In this document: piece after piece, positions 44,717 to 53,811 of the stretch
How positions within the stretch are numbered: position 1 is the stretch's first letter
Layout: the number at the start of each line of letters is the position of its first letter
Program-made: the position numbers and the translations under genes
NCBI GenBank assembly: GCA_015057025.1
Contig: SVFD01000003.1
Coordinates: 1-64,000, forward strand
Direction: 5' to 3'
DNA: 64,000 bases
Source of the DNA: Lachnospiraceae bacterium
Lineage (GTDB): Bacteria > Bacillota > Clostridia > Lachnospirales > Lachnospiraceae
Notes under the pieces: model-generated
Database searches by the model: none
Told to the model about the DNA's origin: nothing
What the model saw: the letters and a program-made list of their open reading frames with translations, nothing else

Positions 44717-44775
44717 TTACAGAAACATTACGAACTTTTTACAACTTTATTACAATTGTTACAGAATCTATTACG
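44717..44775. repeat. phased direct-repeat array with TTAC cores
   Basis: TTAC occurs at 44717, 44728, 44739 and 44750, an exact 11-base period, then at 44759 and 44771. Units resemble NATTACRAANT. Four helically phased sites next to each other look like a binding array for a response regulator; the PhoP boxes of Bacillus (TTAACA-like repeats with ~11-base period) are the closest known pattern. It begins 14 bases after the ychF stop and ends at the terminator, about 90-150 bases upstream of the first lipoprotein promoter. Confidence 0.6.
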
Positions 44776-44816
44776 AAAGTATGACATTTTCACCTGAATT
44801 TGTCATACTTTTTTAA
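44776..44816 (+). terminator. intrinsic terminator after ychF
   Basis: AAAGTATGACA (44776-44786) and TGTCATACTTT (44801-44811) form an 11-bp stem with a 14-base loop, followed by TTTAA. The T-rich arm continues the U-tract. Confidence 0.88.
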
Positions 44817-44863
44817 TATTTCCGACTTATTTAAACAAATGTCATTTTTTTCGCAAAAAATGC

Positions 44864-44892
44864 TTGACTTTACAGTTTTTACCAGTTATTTT
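44864..44892 (+). promoter_or_regulatory. promoter of the first lipoprotein gene
   Basis: TTGACT (44864-44869) and TATTTT (44887-44892) have a 17-base spacer. Two further TTAC cores lie in and beside it (44870, 44879). Confidence 0.6.
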
Positions 44893-44974
44893 ATTGGCGA
44901 CTATTCAAAATAAATTGTTACAAAGAAAAATGGTGTATTTAGTGTAAAAATTACTGGTTATACAGAGGGATTTT

Positions 44975-46477
44975 ATGATGAAGAAAAATGGATTTGCAGT
45001 TATATTTGTATTATGTATTTTTTTAATCGGTTGTCGTCAGGATGGGATAACAGATAACAGCGAGAGCGTGAATTCGGAAGAACATTCATTTACTGTTAGT
45101 GTGGCGGATAATGAATCGGAATCCGAAGATAAGGAATATGAAGAAGCACAACTTGAATGGGAAGGGGATAAGGCAGAAGTATCCGCATATTATCTGTATC
45201 GTATTGATGAAGAAAAGTCATTTGTGATTGATTATACAACGGAGGAATATTTGAACCTTATCATTAAGGCAGATTCCAATGAAATTGAAATCGGCGGTAA
45301 TTATATTACACTAACGAAAGCATATTTACTACAAACGGATTCCGGATATTTCCTTCTTCTGGAAACTGATGAAAACTATGATATGGATGAAAAGTTATGG
45401 CTTTTTGAAATAAAAGACGGTCAGGTTACACAGTGTGGGGAACCGATATTAGCGAAGCTTGACCATACATTTTTGTGGAGTTATGAAAATATCCGTTGTC
45501 ATGAAATTGTGAATATATTAGACCGGATGACAGAAGCGGAATATGCAGCTTGTGCGTATGATTCTATTTATCAGCGTAAGTACTACAAAATTGCGAACGG
45601 ACAGTTGGTGGCAGTGGAAGAACTTACGGAAACAGAAGTTATCAAAACGGACTTACATACCTATAAAGCAACGATGTTTCGCAATGCAGAGACGGAAGAA
45701 GTTGTACGTTGGGAAATGGAAATTTATGATGGTGACACCTTGTTACAAACGATATATTATGGACATGACGAAAATGTATCCTGCATTCCGGACCTGGATA
45801 AATTGATTTGGGAAGAAGATGTGAATTTTGATGGCGCAAAAGATATATTAATCTGGCAGGGACATTATGGTACTCACGGGGACTTGGGATATCGCTGTTA
45901 TCTTGCAGATGCAGACAGAGGATTGTATGAATTGTGTCCGGAATTTCAAAAAATTCCAAACCCCAAGGTAGACGGGACTCAGAAACTGATTTGCGGATGG
46001 AACAGAAGCGGTGCAACTTACGAGGACACCTTTTATTGTTATGACGGGCATACCTTTGTTCTGGCAAGAAGAGATATATACGTATGGGATGAAGCAAGTA
46101 ACCAATATCAACAGATTTGTTCTTTGGATGCAAACGTAGCGGTATATACAGAAAATGACTATGCTTTGGTTGGTACCTTCGAAGGAACAAGCGGTCGGGA
46201 ATATAGTTTTAACATATATACCAGTATGGATGGAGTCGGTGAATGTGTTGATATTGGAAATATTGTAGAAATTCCTACAGATGAATCAGAACAACCATGG
46301 AATTATATGTTACTTTATAAAATCAGTGAGGGGCAGTATTTTGTATTTGATGATAAAGAAATGAAGCCTTATTATTTGTTTGCTGAATTGCAGAATGATA
46401 CATGGACGATTCAGATTCGGGACAAGGATGGAAATGTATTGGATACTTTGACACAGACCTGGCATTATGAGTACTAG
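44975..46477 (+). CDS. lipoprotein of unknown function (first of three)
   Basis: A 500-residue secreted lipoprotein with a signal peptide (FAVIFVLCIFLIGC, lipobox LIGC). A Ser/Glu-rich linker to about residue 60 precedes a beta-rich body. Around 285-310 is DVNFDGAKDILIWQGHYG, a Ca-binding D-x-N-x-D-G loop of the type seen in XAC2610/VCBS-like proteins, and the C-terminal part looks like further beta repeats. No catalytic motif is seen. It may bind a surface polymer or sense a ligand. AGAGGGA precedes ATG 44975; ATG 44978 is an alternative start. It has its own promoter. Confidence 0.75.
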   Translation: MMKKNGFAVIFVLCIFLIGCRQDGITDNSESVNSEEHSFTVSVADNESESEDKEYEEAQLEWEGDKAEVSAYYLYRIDEEKSFVIDYTTEEYLNLIIKADSNEIEIGGNYITLTKAYLLQTDSGYFLLLETDENYDMDEKLWLFEIKDGQVTQCGEPILAKLDHTFLWSYENIRCHEIVNILDRMTEAEYAACAYDSIYQRKYYKIANGQLVAVEELTETEVIKTDLHTYKATMFRNAETEEVVRWEMEIYDGDTLLQTIYYGHDENVSCIPDLDKLIWEEDVNFDGAKDILIWQGHYGTHGDLGYRCYLADADRGLYELCPEFQKIPNPKVDGTQKLICGWNRSGATYEDTFYCYDGHTFVLARRDIYVWDEASNQYQQICSLDANVAVYTENDYALVGTFEGTSGREYSFNIYTSMDGVGECVDIGNIVEIPTDESEQPWNYMLLYKISEGQYFVFDDKEMKPYYLFAELQNDTWTIQIRDKDGNVLDTLTQTWHYEY

Positions 46478-46536
46478 TTATGAATAAAAAGTTTCTAAAC
46501 TATAATAAATGATGGTAAATGAGTGGAGAAAAAGAA

Positions 46537-48168
46537 ATGATGATCAAAAGGCGCTTAATATGGATGCTGTTTGTAATATTAATGCTATCTTTGTGCGGAT
46601 GCGATATAAAAGAGAATATTTCAGAAGCGGGCTTGGAAGAATCAAGTATAGAAAGCAGTATGACAGTAAATGTAGAAACAGAGAACGTGTCATCGGAAGA
46701 AGAGGTGACTTGTGAATCTTCTGAGAAGGAAGAAGAAAGTATTGAGCCTGAAAGCAATACAGAAGACGCGGAAAACGAAGAAGCAGGTGCAGGACAGAAG
46801 CCGGAGGATGTATACGGGAATAAGGTTTGTCAGGTCGAGCCTGTAAAACCAACCGGACCATCAGTGGAATCAACGTGCAATGTGGATACGTTGCCTGAAA
46901 TGAATAATAAATTATATGCAAAGTGGGAGAATAATATCTATTACAGAAGATATAATGCTGCAAGTATGAAAGAAGGTGAACTTTGGGCAGACTTTGGGTA
47001 TTCAGAGGAACCACTGGTAGAGAAAGACTTAATGTGCATGGATGTAAACGGAAATATAACTTGTGTCGGTAAGGATTACGGATTTGGTTCTATGTATATT
47101 GCAAAGATGCAGGATAAGGGACCGCGTATTATTTCTACCAGAATTACCAATGAGGGAGATTGGCAGATATATTCTTGTGATTTGACAGGCGGAAATATTG
47201 AGCCCCTTTATGATGGTGAAAAATATTTATCAATTCACGGAATGCATAATGGCCGAATTTTCTTTAAAAATGACTATGTATTATATGTTATGGATACTGC
47301 CACGGGTTCGGTGAGTGAAGTTCCTGATTCGGGATGGGGAGAATGGATTGCTTATGATGATAGTGTGGCATATTTTAGAACAGCAGATTCGAGCACAACT
47401 GAGATACGTGCATACTATTTTGATTCAAAAGAAAGTAAGGTTCTGGCACAGGTTTATTGGTTAGAACTGCTTAGTGACGGAGACAAAAGCTGGTATCAGG
47501 ATAGTACTCCATGGGGAGGACCAAGTGTGGTAGAAGATGCTGAATTGATTGGAAATGAATTATACTTTCAACTTGTAAGTTATGCCGGAACTTCGCATGT
47601 GCCTCAATATGGAGCAATTTTTAAATTGGATTTGGATACAAATACTTGTATGAAGATTGCATATACGGAAGGCGGGGAACCGTTTAATGTTGTAATAGAT
47701 GGTGAAAACACGTGGGTATATTATAACGATTATGTAAAAAATGAAGCAACAGGTGCATATGAAAGTGCAGTGTGCGCGATTCAACTTGAAGGGAAAAAAG
47801 AGGCACCAACCGCTGTTTTTCCGTATTGTAATAAACATGAAGTAACATATTTAAGGTATAACGATGGAAATTATGGTTTGCGGGTTACACCGGATGATAG
47901 TGGTTTTACATATATTGTAATGTCTAAGGAAGAAATTGATGCTTTGGGAATTGGGAATCCGGAGGACTTTGATGAGACCGGCGGAGAAATGGAGTGGAAT
48001 ATTGTCCGTTCAGAATATGTGGACGATAAGCTGTTTTTTAGTGTGGAAATAAGTGACCATGACAGTGAGAATGATATTGGTTGGAGATATTATTATACCA
48101 GACGTATTACTTACGATTATTATAAAGATTTAAGTACGGGAAAAGTTGTTTTATTGCAAAGCTATTAA
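46537..48168 (+). CDS. lipoprotein with beta-propeller-like (DUF5050-type) body (second of three)
   Basis: A 543-residue lipoprotein. The signal peptide MMIKRRLIWMLFVILMLSL ends in lipobox CGC; a long Glu/Ser-rich linker runs to about 95. The body has repeated blades of the DUF5050/TolB-like type: NIYYRRYN, WQIYSCDLTGGNIEPLYDG, GRIFFKNDYVLYVMD and later ELYFQLVSY and AIFKLDLDT. These folds usually bind ligands or proteins. GTGGAG lies 8-10 bases before ATG 46537, and TATAAT occurs at 46501-46506, so it probably has its own weak promoter. It is followed by a terminator. Confidence 0.75.
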   Translation: MMIKRRLIWMLFVILMLSLCGCDIKENISEAGLEESSIESSMTVNVETENVSSEEEVTCESSEKEEESIEPESNTEDAENEEAGAGQKPEDVYGNKVCQVEPVKPTGPSVESTCNVDTLPEMNNKLYAKWENNIYYRRYNAASMKEGELWADFGYSEEPLVEKDLMCMDVNGNITCVGKDYGFGSMYIAKMQDKGPRIISTRITNEGDWQIYSCDLTGGNIEPLYDGEKYLSIHGMHNGRIFFKNDYVLYVMDTATGSVSEVPDSGWGEWIAYDDSVAYFRTADSSTTEIRAYYFDSKESKVLAQVYWLELLSDGDKSWYQDSTPWGGPSVVEDAELIGNELYFQLVSYAGTSHVPQYGAIFKLDLDTNTCMKIAYTEGGEPFNVVIDGENTWVYYNDYVKNEATGAYESAVCAIQLEGKKEAPTAVFPYCNKHEVTYLRYNDGNYGLRVTPDDSGFTYIVMSKEEIDALGIGNPEDFDETGGEMEWNIVRSEYVDDKLFFSVEISDHDSENDIGWRYYYTRRITYDYYKDLSTGKVVLLQSY

Positions 48169-48175
48169 AGTATAA

Positions 48176-48215
48176 AAAGAGGCTGCTTTTATAAAAAAGG
48201 TAGCCTCTTTCTTTA
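48176..48215 (+). terminator. intrinsic terminator after the second lipoprotein gene
   Basis: AAAGAGGCT (48176-48184) pairs with AGCCTCTTT (48202-48210), with further partial pairing inside, followed by CTTTA. Confidence 0.75.
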
Positions 48216-48365
48216 TCATTTAAAGGAATGTTTTTGATTTTTTAAATAAAGCATTGACAAAGTAGCAAAAAGATACCAATATATAAACAGTAAGTAGTAA
48301 AGTTGTACGAAGTGAAAGGGCTGTGTAAAGAGGAATTTAAGAGGTTTGTGCGAAGGGTGATTTGT

Positions 48366-49310
48366 ATGAAAAGAACTTTATTAACAATGGTTATGATATC
48401 TTGTGTGGCGCTGGTGGGTTGCAATTTAGAGAACTCAGTGATTGCCGAAAATGAGGAGAATACAACGCAACAGATTGTAGTAGAAGAGAGTATTACAGAA
48501 GAAAATACTACAGAAGAAACTTCTTCCCAACAGGATGTCTCAGAAGAAAATACTACTGTGCAGGAAAATGATGATGTAAACCAAATAACAAACGGCGATG
48601 TACAGGAAAATGGCGTACAAGAGGGTGATGCATATGTAATTTTTAAAGAAATGATTAGTAATTATTTTATGGACCATATTAATACATATAGTCTTGAGTT
48701 AAATCCTGATGAAGTTGATTTTGGCTTTGTTCTGAGTGCGGATAATGAGGATATAACCATAACAGATGCTTATGTGGTGAGACATACCAGTGGAAGAACA
48801 TTTTTGGTTGTCAGTTATGATTCCAAGGGCGGTGATTATGTATCAGAATGTTATGATGTAGCAGGGGATGCAGCAGTATTATGCGATAAAATAGAGAATG
48901 TTACAGTGGGTTATTATGATGCGGATGAGCACTGGTTTAGTGGGATGGTAACTATTAATGTTCTGGGAACCTATTGGGCTGATATGAAATATACATTGGA
49001 TGAGAATGGAACTTTTAATGAAATGACAGAGGTATATTCTATTAGCATACCGGAGCATGCAATTTTTTATGAACTGGTTGCGGCAATAGAGGTGCCTGTT
49101 TATATGGAGGATGAGTATACAACACTTCAACCCGGAACCATAATTCTTGTAACCGGAACTAATAATGTGAATGAAATGTATTTTAAAGTGGTTGATAGCA
49201 ATGAAACAGGTATTATTACCTTTGAAAGAGACGAAGAAACCGGTGAGATAACAATTGACGGTGTTCCGGAAGGTGAATATTTCCCGAATTTACCTTATAT
49301 AAATTATTGA
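48366..49310 (+). CDS. lipoprotein of unknown function (third of three)
   Basis: A 314-residue lipoprotein with signal peptide LLTMVMISCVALVGC. Next is a Thr/Glu-rich linker (about 22-90) in which the short motif ENTT(E/Q/V) recurs four times. A beta-rich domain follows (about 95-240), and then a possible SH3-like C-terminal domain (VPVYMEDEYTTLQPGTIIL onward). The start is ATG 48366 with AAGGGTGA upstream; the frame is open further to 48303 but without a sensible start. A consensus -35 TTGACA (48254-48259) is present, but its -10 is poor. It ends before a terminator and the dcw cluster. Confidence 0.72.
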   Translation: MKRTLLTMVMISCVALVGCNLENSVIAENEENTTQQIVVEESITEENTTEETSSQQDVSEENTTVQENDDVNQITNGDVQENGVQEGDAYVIFKEMISNYFMDHINTYSLELNPDEVDFGFVLSADNEDITITDAYVVRHTSGRTFLVVSYDSKGGDYVSECYDVAGDAAVLCDKIENVTVGYYDADEHWFSGMVTINVLGTYWADMKYTLDENGTFNEMTEVYSISIPEHAIFYELVAAIEVPVYMEDEYTTLQPGTIILVTGTNNVNEMYFKVVDSNETGIITFERDEETGEITIDGVPEGEYFPNLPYINY

Positions 49311-49357
49311 GATAAAACATTTATCTAAAATGTGTAAAAGAAAAATATAGATGAAGA

Positions 49358-49397
49358 GAAGAGATTGTTTTGAGAAGAACGGTCTCTTCTTTTTTTG
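49358..49397 (+). terminator. intrinsic terminator before the dcw cluster
   Basis: GAAGAGATTG (49358-49367) pairs with CGGTCTCTTC (49380-49389) with two G-U pairs, followed by TTTTTTTG. It separates the lipoprotein region from mraZ. Confidence 0.85.
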
Positions 49398-49490
49398 TCT
49401 GTAAAAATTGTGTGGAGAAATTCTTTTGCTACAATATTTTGTGTGAGACAAATTTTTTTATAAAAAATCAAATCAAATCAAAAAAAATAC

Positions 49491-49519
49491 TTGATTACAC
49501 CTCTAAAATGGAGTAAAAT
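49491..49519 (+). promoter_or_regulatory. mraZ: promoter of the mraZ/dcw operon
   Basis: TTGATT (49491-49496) and TAAAAT (49514-49519) have a 17-base spacer. The predicted start (~49526) falls at the first MraZ repeat. A second, weaker candidate is TTGTGT-N16-TACAAT (49408-49435). Confidence 0.65.
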
Positions 49520-49526
49520 GACCATA

Positions 49527-49552
49527 AAAGTGGCAAAAAGTGAAACAAAGTG
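49527..49552. promoter_or_regulatory. MraZ operator (10-base direct repeats)
   Basis: AAAGTG occurs at 49527, 49537 and 49547, exactly 10 bases apart; a partial fourth (CTTGTG) lies at 49557. MraZ proteins bind three or four GTG-containing direct repeats with 10-base spacing upstream of their own gene, which this matches. It lies at the predicted transcript start, fitting autorepression of the cluster. Confidence 0.8.
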
Positions 49553-49605
49553 GTGGCTTGTGGAGGAAAACCACCGTTTTTGCATTCGAAAAAGAGGTAT
49601 TTTGT

Positions 49606-50046
49606 ATGTTGATGGGTTTCATGGGTGAGTACAATCATACAATCGATACCAAAGGCAGGCTGATAGTTCCCTCCAAGTACCGTGAGAAACTTGGGAACGA
49701 ATTTGTTGTAACAAGGGGAATTGATGACTGTCTCTTCGTGTATGCACAGGACGAGTGGGCTAAGGTAATGGACAAGCTGGGAGAAGTCCGCATGACTAAC
49801 CGCAAAGCAAGAGAATTCACAAGATACTTAATTGGTGGTGCCACGGAAGTTGAAACAGACAGCCAGGGACGTATTTTGGTTCCGGCATTTTTAAGAGACC
49901 ATGCGAAGATTGTCAAGGAAGTTGTTCTGGTAGGTATGGGCAGTCATATTGAAATTTGGGCAAAAGAGAAGTATGACGAGGTAATGAGTTCAACCAATAT
50001 CAGTGAATTGGCAGAAGAACTGGATGAAACCGGTATCTGGATTTAA
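49606..50046 (+). CDS. mraZ: transcriptional regulator MraZ
   Basis: A 146-residue protein with two SpoVT/AbrB-like halves: [21 protein letters not shown] and [22 protein letters not shown], each with the DxxGRhxxP motif. It forms a ring and represses the dcw cluster through the repeats just upstream. The start is ATG 49606, giving the usual short N-terminus and an AGAGGT site about 7-8 bases upstream; the frame continues upstream to 49540 through the operator and is not coding there. rsmH follows 23 bases later. Confidence 0.95.
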   Translation: MLMGFMGEYNHTIDTKGRLIVPSKYREKLGNEFVVTRGIDDCLFVYAQDEWAKVMDKLGEVRMTNRKAREFTRYLIGGATEVETDSQGRILVPAFLRDHAKIVKEVVLVGMGSHIEIWAKEKYDEVMSSTNISELAEELDETGIWI

Positions 50047-50069
50047 CACTTATCGTTTGGGAGGAGCAT

Positions 50070-51005
50070 ATGGGATTTGAACATAAGTCGGTTCTTCTTT
50101 GGGAAACGATTGAAGGGTTAAATATTAAACCGGATGGAATATACGTAGACGGAACCTTGGGCGGTGCCGGACACTCAATAGAAATCGTAAAAAAACTTGG
50201 TGAGAAAGGGCATCATATCGGCATTGATCAGGATGCGGATGCCATAGCAGCGGCAAGCGAGAGATTAAAGCCCTACGAGGATAAAGTTACGATTGTACGC
50301 AGTAATTATTCCGCCATGAAGGAAATTATAAAGGAACATGCGCCTGAAGGTGTTGACGGCATTATGCTTGACTTGGGAGTTTCATCCTATCAGTTGGATA
50401 CAGTAGAGAGAGGTTTCGGTTATAAAAATGATGCACCTTTAGATATGCGTATGGACCAACGTCAGAATCTGACGGCAAAAGATATCGTAAACGGATACAG
50501 CGAAATGGAACTTTTTCGTATTATCAAGGATTACGGAGAAGACCAGTTTGCCAAGAATATCGCAAAGCACATTGTAAGAGCAAGGGCGGAGAAACCTGTT
50601 GAAACTACTTTTGAATTAAACGAGATTATTAAAGCCGCAATTCCTGCCAAGATGCGTGCAAACGGAGGGCATCCCTCTAAACGCACTTTTCAGGCAATTC
50701 GAATTGAGTGTAATCGCGAATTGGAAGTATTGCGTGATACGCTAGATGATATGATTGATGCTCTGAAGCCGGGAGGGCGTTTGTGCATCATTACATTTCA
50801 TTCTCTTGAGGACAGAATAGTTAAATCAAGTTTTAAGAAAGCTGAGAATCCTTGTGTTTGTCCGCCGAGCTTTCCGATTTGTACATGCGGAAACAAATCA
50901 AAGGGTAAAGTAGTTACGCGAAAGCCTATTTTACCAAGTGAAGAGGAAATAGAAGAAAACAAGCGTTCAAAATCTGCAAAACTAAGGATTTTTGAGAAAA
51001 TATAA
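50070..51005 (+). CDS. rsmH: 16S rRNA m4C1402 methyltransferase RsmH
   Basis: A 311-residue SAM enzyme (formerly MraW). Motifs are [63 protein letters not shown] and [12 protein letters not shown]. It has the normal C-terminal Cys cluster ([13 protein letters not shown]). It methylates C1402 of 16S rRNA at the P site. GGGAGGAG precedes ATG 50070. Confidence 0.97.
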   Translation: MGFEHKSVLLWETIEGLNIKPDGIYVDGTLGGAGHSIEIVKKLGEKGHHIGIDQDADAIAAASERLKPYEDKVTIVRSNYSAMKEIIKEHAPEGVDGIMLDLGVSSYQLDTVERGFGYKNDAPLDMRMDQRQNLTAKDIVNGYSEMELFRIIKDYGEDQFAKNIAKHIVRARAEKPVETTFELNEIIKAAIPAKMRANGGHPSKRTFQAIRIECNRELEVLRDTLDDMIDALKPGGRLCIITFHSLEDRIVKSSFKKAENPCVCPPSFPICTCGNKSKGKVVTRKPILPSEEEIEENKRSKSAKLRIFEKI

Positions 51006-51088
51006 ACAAAAGATATTTTTTCAAAAGAAGAAAGAAAAAATTATTTTTTTAAAAAGAAGGATTGTGTAATATCAGGGAGGATAGTAAA

Positions 51089-51577
51089 ATGGAAAGGACA
51101 CAGTACTCAAACAGAAGACAAGCTGTTTATCAGACCGGACGGGCTGTGAGCAGAAGCGAGTATATATATGGTAATGTAGTTCCCGACGTTAAGAGGGAAT
51201 TGGAAGAGGCGCCTCGAAAAAAGTTAAGTGCAGCCACCAGAAAAAACAGAGAAAAGGCAAAACATATGAATCTGCCCTATGTATTGTTTTTGGTATTGGC
51301 AATGGGTATGGCCATTGTTATGCTGGTAGGTTATATTCAGGCCAATGCTGCTGTTGTTAACAGTGTTGAAAACATTGCGTCATTGGAGAGCAGATACCTG
51401 AACTTGAAAGCGGATAATGATGAGGAATATAATCGTATCGTAAACTCCATTGATTTAGATGAGGTGAAGAGAATTGCGCAGGAAGAACTGGGCATGCACT
51501 ACGCAACGGAGGGCCAGATTATCACATATACCGATGAGATGAGTGACTATGTGAGACAGTATTCTGACATTGATTAA
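51089..51577 (+). CDS. ftsL: FtsL-like septum protein
   Basis: A 162-residue single-pass protein. A basic cytosolic part (about 1-62, QTGRAVSRSEY, KKLSAATRKNREKAK) is followed by one membrane segment (about 66-88) and a short extracellular coiled coil (LESRYLNLKADNDEEYNRI) with a final KRIAQEELGM motif that is typical of FtsL/DivIC proteins. It should form a complex with FtsQ and DivIC at the septum. The start is ATG 51089 with GGGAGG 8 bases upstream. Position after rsmH supports the call; sequence alone is weak because the family diverges fast. Confidence 0.85.
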   Translation: MERTQYSNRRQAVYQTGRAVSRSEYIYGNVVPDVKRELEEAPRKKLSAATRKNREKAKHMNLPYVLFLVLAMGMAIVMLVGYIQANAAVVNSVENIASLESRYLNLKADNDEEYNRIVNSIDLDEVKRIAQEELGMHYATEGQIITYTDEMSDYVRQYSDID

Positions 51578-51594
51578 TCAAAGCGGGTGTAAAG

Positions 51595-53739
51595 TTGAAA
51601 ACTTCTAAACAGGTAAAAAAGAAACAATTTAATATGGATATGCGAAAAAAACTAGTAATACTGTTTGTAATGGTGTTACTAGCTTTTGTCGTGCTTGGGG
51701 TCAGATTGGTTTTGATTAATACGCAAAAGGGTGATGAATATACCCATACGGTTTTATCTCAACGCCATTATGACAGTATTACTTTGCCTTATCAGAGAGG
51801 CAGTATTGTAGATAGTAAAGGAACTACTCTTGCGGTCAGCAAGAAGGTATATAATGTGATTTTGGATGTATCCGTAATGAATTATTACGAAAATCGTACA
51901 GAAGGAACTGTTGTTGCCACATTAAACGCACTTCAAACCTGTTTTGGATTGAGTTCCCAGGAAATGGCAGGGTATGTGGCGCAGAATCCGGAATCAAAAT
52001 ACTATGTATTAAAAAAACAATTGGATTACGAAGAAATTCAACCTTTCCTTGCCATGGTAGAAGAAGCTGCGGCTTCTGATGAATTAACGGATATTAAAGG
52101 AGTATGGTTTGAGGAAGAATATTTAAGATATTATCCGCTTGGAACGGTTGCATGTGATGTGCTTGGTTATACTAATTCCGGTAACGCAGGCGCATACGGA
52201 TTGGAAGAATATTACAACGATATATTAAACGGAACAAATGGCAGAGAATACGGTTATTTAAATGAGGATTCTAATTTGGAAAGAACCACTATTCCTGCTG
52301 TTGACGGTAATACACTTGTAACTACCATTGATGCAAATATCCAAAAAATTGTAGAAGAAAAAATTACAGATTATAATACTGCATATACAAGCAATTACAG
52401 AGAAGGTGAAGACGGAAGTTATAATACCGGTTGTATCATTATGGAAGTGGATACCGGTAAAGTGTTAGCTATGGCGGGATATCCTTTCTTTGATTTGAAT
52501 GAACCGCGAAATTTGGAACTCTATTTTACACCTGAAGAGGTTGCGGCGGCAGAGGAAGCAGGAAGAACAGAAGGGGATTTGCTGGCGGAATTATGGAAGA
52601 ATTATTGTATTTCTGCAACATATGAACCGGGGTCTGTAGCAAAACCTTTTACTGTGGCGGCGGCTATTGATTCGGGAGCTATTACGGGGAATGAGACTTA
52701 TTATTGTGGCGGCTTGCTTGAAATCGGCGGATACAAGATTCGTTGTCATAACAGATGGGGTGATGGTGAAATTACAGTGGCAGATGCAGTGGCACAGTCC
52801 TGTAACGTGGCATTGATGCACATCGGTGATGCCATGGGTAAAAATACGTATCTGAAATATTTTGAAGAATTTAATTTCGGCTTAAAGACGAATATTGATT
52901 TGACCGGTGAGGCAAGAACTGCTTCATTAGTATTTAACTCAGACACTATGGGACCTACAGAACTTGCAACATCTACTTTTGGTCAGGGTTATAATGTTAC
53001 CATGATTCAGATGATTACAGCATTTTGTTCCCTGGTAAACGGTGGTTATTATTATGAACCGCATATGGTTAGTCAGATTCTTAGTGCAGACGGTTCGGTT
53101 ATTGAGAATATAGAGCCCAGATTGTTAAAACAAACGGTTTCCACAACAACGTCTGAGCAGATTATTGAGTATTGTAATGAAGTAGTAATCAGTGGTACCG
53201 GTAAAAAGGCAAGACCGGCAGGCTATGCTATCGGTGGTAAAACCGGTACGGCAGAAACCGTTCCCCGTGATACTGGCAATTACGTAGTATCATTTATGGG
53301 ATATGCACCTGCGGATGATCCGCAGATTGCCATATATGTAGTTATTGACAGACCAAATTTGCCGGACCAGACATTGGGAACAGCTGAGGCATGTCTTATT
53401 ACGAAGGAAATTCTGACGGAAGTATTACCTTATTTAAATATTTTTATGACTGAAGAACTGTCAGAGGAGGAAATTGCTGACTTAAAAGAAAGAGGCTTAT
53501 ATGATGCAAGCCTTATAAAACCGGATGAAGAAATACCGGAAGGTGAAGAAGGTGAAACTTCAGAAGGTGAGACATCCGAAGAACAGCAACGTCCGGAAGT
53601 GGAAATTGACCCTGCTACAGGATATGCAATTGACCCTTATACCGGAGAATTTTTGGACCCGGAAACCGGAAGACCCATTGATCCTACGTCAGGATTTATG
53701 CAGGGAGGCGAAGAGAGTCCTGATACTTCGGAGGAATAG
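51595..53739 (+). CDS. class B penicillin-binding protein (FtsI/PBP2x-like), acidic repeat tail
   Basis: A 714-residue transpeptidase with one membrane segment (about 20-42), a dimerisation domain and a transpeptidase domain. Active-site motifs are intact: S347-V-A-K (EPGSVAK), S402-C-N and K549-T-G (GGKTGTAE). No PASTA domain follows. Instead residues ~655-714 are acidic and repetitive, with IDPATG, IDPYTG, LDPETG and IDPTSG units. It cross-links septal or spore-cortex peptidoglycan. The start is TTG 51595 after GGGTG (6 bases); this is the only sensible start before the membrane segment. It is one of two class B PBPs in tandem. Confidence 0.92.
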   Translation: MKTSKQVKKKQFNMDMRKKLVILFVMVLLAFVVLGVRLVLINTQKGDEYTHTVLSQRHYDSITLPYQRGSIVDSKGTTLAVSKKVYNVILDVSVMNYYENRTEGTVVATLNALQTCFGLSSQEMAGYVAQNPESKYYVLKKQLDYEEIQPFLAMVEEAAASDELTDIKGVWFEEEYLRYYPLGTVACDVLGYTNSGNAGAYGLEEYYNDILNGTNGREYGYLNEDSNLERTTIPAVDGNTLVTTIDANIQKIVEEKITDYNTAYTSNYREGEDGSYNTGCIIMEVDTGKVLAMAGYPFFDLNEPRNLELYFTPEEVAAAEEAGRTEGDLLAELWKNYCISATYEPGSVAKPFTVAAAIDSGAITGNETYYCGGLLEIGGYKIRCHNRWGDGEITVADAVAQSCNVALMHIGDAMGKNTYLKYFEEFNFGLKTNIDLTGEARTASLVFNSDTMGPTELATSTFGQGYNVTMIQMITAFCSLVNGGYYYEPHMVSQILSADGSVIENIEPRLLKQTVSTTTSEQIIEYCNEVVISGTGKKARPAGYAIGGKTGTAETVPRDTGNYVVSFMGYAPADDPQIAIYVVIDRPNLPDQTLGTAEACLITKEILTEVLPYLNIFMTEELSEEEIADLKERGLYDASLIKPDEEIPEGEEGETSEGETSEEQQRPEVEIDPATGYAIDPYTGEFLDPETGRPIDPTSGFMQGGEESPDTSEE

Positions 53740-53758
53740 TTAAGTATATTCGCAGAAT

Positions 53759-53808
53759 AACCTCACCTAAGCGCTAATAAACTATAATAAGGTCGCTTTG
53801 GTGAGGTT
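53759..53808 (+). promoter_or_regulatory. hairpin that pairs with the second PBP's ribosome binding site
   Basis: CCTCACCTAAGCG (53761-53773) is complementary to CGCTTTGGTGAGG (53794-53806) with one mismatch, extended by A-T pairs at both ends. The ribosome binding site GTGAGGT of the following gene is in the 3' arm, 4-5 bases before ATG 53812. The stem would hide it. A TATAAT occurs in the loop (53783-53788) without a -35. Confidence 0.7.
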
Positions 53809-53811
53809 TCT

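Noticed and set aside
44776-44816. Stem treated as a regulator operator
   Set aside because: An 11-bp stem with a T-rich tail right after ychF is explained as an intrinsic terminator.
53783-53788. TATAAT in the hairpin loop before the second PBP
   Set aside because: There is no -35 at 16-18 bases and no extended -10, so it is probably chance in an AT-rich loop.
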